A model generated the notes under the pieces. It did not search any database and was not told the DNA's origin. It was given only the letters and a program-made list of their open reading frames with translations. From positions 1 through 6,029 of the forward strand of contig WLEM01000036.1 in NCBI GenBank assembly GCA_009704285.1: a stretch of DNA of 6,029 nucleotides, written 5' to 3'. Origin of the DNA: Actinomycetota bacterium (GTDB lineage: Bacteria > Actinomycetota > Actinomycetes > Nanopelagicales > Nanopelagicaceae). Every line of letters starts with the position of its first letter. The first letter of the stretch is position 1. Shown here piece after piece: positions 5,506 to 6,029 of the stretch. A program made the translations under genes and the position numbers.

Positions 5506-6029
5506 TATTTATTCACCTCCGCTACTGGGTCGGTAAAGCCAGCATTTGTTACAACTTTTTCTGCAGTTGGATTAATCAAATCAAGTACTGGTTTCGGATA
5601 AAAACCCATTACAACAATTATCGCTATCACTGGAGCAATAGCAATTTTCTCGCGCAAGTTAAGATCTGTCATTTTTTCATTGCCTGGCGTGACTGGACCG
5701 TGTAAAGTTTTTTGAATTGGAATTAAGATATAAAGTGCGGCCAGAATTATTCCAAGTGTGCCAATGATTGCTGCCACTGGATACCTTGTATATGTGCCAA
5801 CTAAGACTAAGAACTCGCTAACAAAGCTAGCTAAGCCTGGTAGTGCAAGCCCTGACAGTCCAGCGATGAAAAAGCTCCATGCCATAACTGGGGTTACTCT
5901 TTGAAGCCCACCAAAATCTGAAATTATTGAAGAGTTTCTTCGAGCCATCATCCAACCAGCAATTAAAAATAAAGCTGCGGTTGAGAATCCATGATTGACC
6001 ATATACAAGTTTGAACCTGACATACCTTG
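5505..6029 (-). CDS. nuoM: NADH-quinone oxidoreductase (complex I) subunit M, C-terminal part
   Basis: The visible 174 residues are the C-terminal third of NuoM (usual length about 500). The frame is open to the window edge, with Gln-Gly before the first internal Met, so that Met is not a start. The opening QGMSGSNLYMVNHGFSTAALFLIAG is the conserved His-containing helix of the antiporter-like subunit (His at visible residue 13). GLALPGLASFVSEFLVLVG (visible 60-78) carries the conserved Glu72 that in E. coli NuoM is implicated in proton transfer (Glu407). Further helices lie near visible residues 84-105 and 127-142, where FYPKPVLD marks the usual helix end. The short tail ends in DPVAEVNK with stop TAA 5507-5505. 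Its last codons contain the nuoN ribosome binding site. The rest of the operon, including its promoter, must lie to the right of the window. Confidence 0.96.
   Translation of the reverse strand, partial: QGMSGSNLYMVNHGFSTAALFLIAGWMMARRNSSIISDFGGLQRVTPVMAWSFFIAGLSGLALPGLASFVSEFLVLVGTYTRYPVAAIIGTLGIILAALYILIPIQKTLHGPVTPGNEKMTDLNLREKIAIAPVIAIIVVMGFYPKPVLDLINPTAEKVVTNAGFTDPVAEVNK
5513..5520 (-). promoter_or_regulatory. Full-length Shine-Dalgarno site of nuoN, inside nuoM
   Basis: GGAGGTGA on the - strand (5520-5513) is an exact complement of the 16S rRNA 3' end core, placed 7 nt before the nuoN ATG at 5505. It encodes part of the NuoM tail (Glu-Val-Asn). It is the strongest ribosome site in the window; by contrast the prenyl synthase and yajQ have none. 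Confidence 0.85.

Noticed and set aside
5463..5705. + strand frame across the nuoM-nuoN junction
   Set aside because: It is antisense to two well-supported complex I genes, and the translation looks random.
6021..6023. ATG near the right edge as the start of the nuoM gene
   Set aside because: The residues before it (Gln-Gly) continue the conserved NuoM block and the frame is open to the edge, so the gene is cut by the window and does not start there.
1..6029. A new defence, mobile or biosynthetic system
   Set aside because: Every full-length gene belongs to a known housekeeping or widely conserved family, gene order is compact, and no repeats, integrase, transposase or toxin-like small genes are visible.

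Overview
The window is an ordinary, densely packed stretch of bacterial chromosome, AT-rich by eye (about 40% GC, not counted). Gene content points to a low-GC actinobacterium, for example one of the streamlined freshwater lineages. This is an inference from three things. The alpha-hydroxy-acid dehydrogenase closely resembles mycobacterial LldD2 as I remember it. NuoN carries the long, polar loop before the first ion-pair helix that I associate with actinobacterial NuoN. The long-chain prenyl synthase directly follows nuoN. Gaps between genes are 64 bp or less, and no mobile element, CRISPR array or phage gene is visible.

Left to right: (1) the C-terminal end of an unidentified + strand protein, possibly a glycosyltransferase (1-190). 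(2) A complete tRNA-Tyr(GUA) on the - strand with an encoded CCA end (196-280), preceded by a candidate promoter. (3) lldD, an FMN-dependent L-lactate dehydrogenase, on the - strand, best started at a GTG with a Shine-Dalgarno site (339-1580). (4) A 64-bp divergent control region containing two overlapping, opposed -10 elements and a small dyad. (5) The + strand pair yajQ-rarD (1645-3042), with yajQ apparently leaderless and rarD starting at TTG. (6) A - strand operon tail, nuoM (partial)-nuoN-polyprenyl diphosphate synthase (6029-3010), with coupled junctions (TAATG, then TAA immediately followed by ATG). Its last gene overlaps the end of rarD by 33 bp.

Much of the window concerns the membrane quinone pool. 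NuoM and NuoN are proton-pumping membrane subunits of complex I, which reduces (mena)quinone. The prenyl synthase probably makes the quinone side chain. LldD passes electrons from lactate to the respiratory chain. YajQ and RarD are conserved proteins with poorly defined roles. I found no convincing sign of a new biological system; the points worth checking are regulatory architecture and start-site calls.
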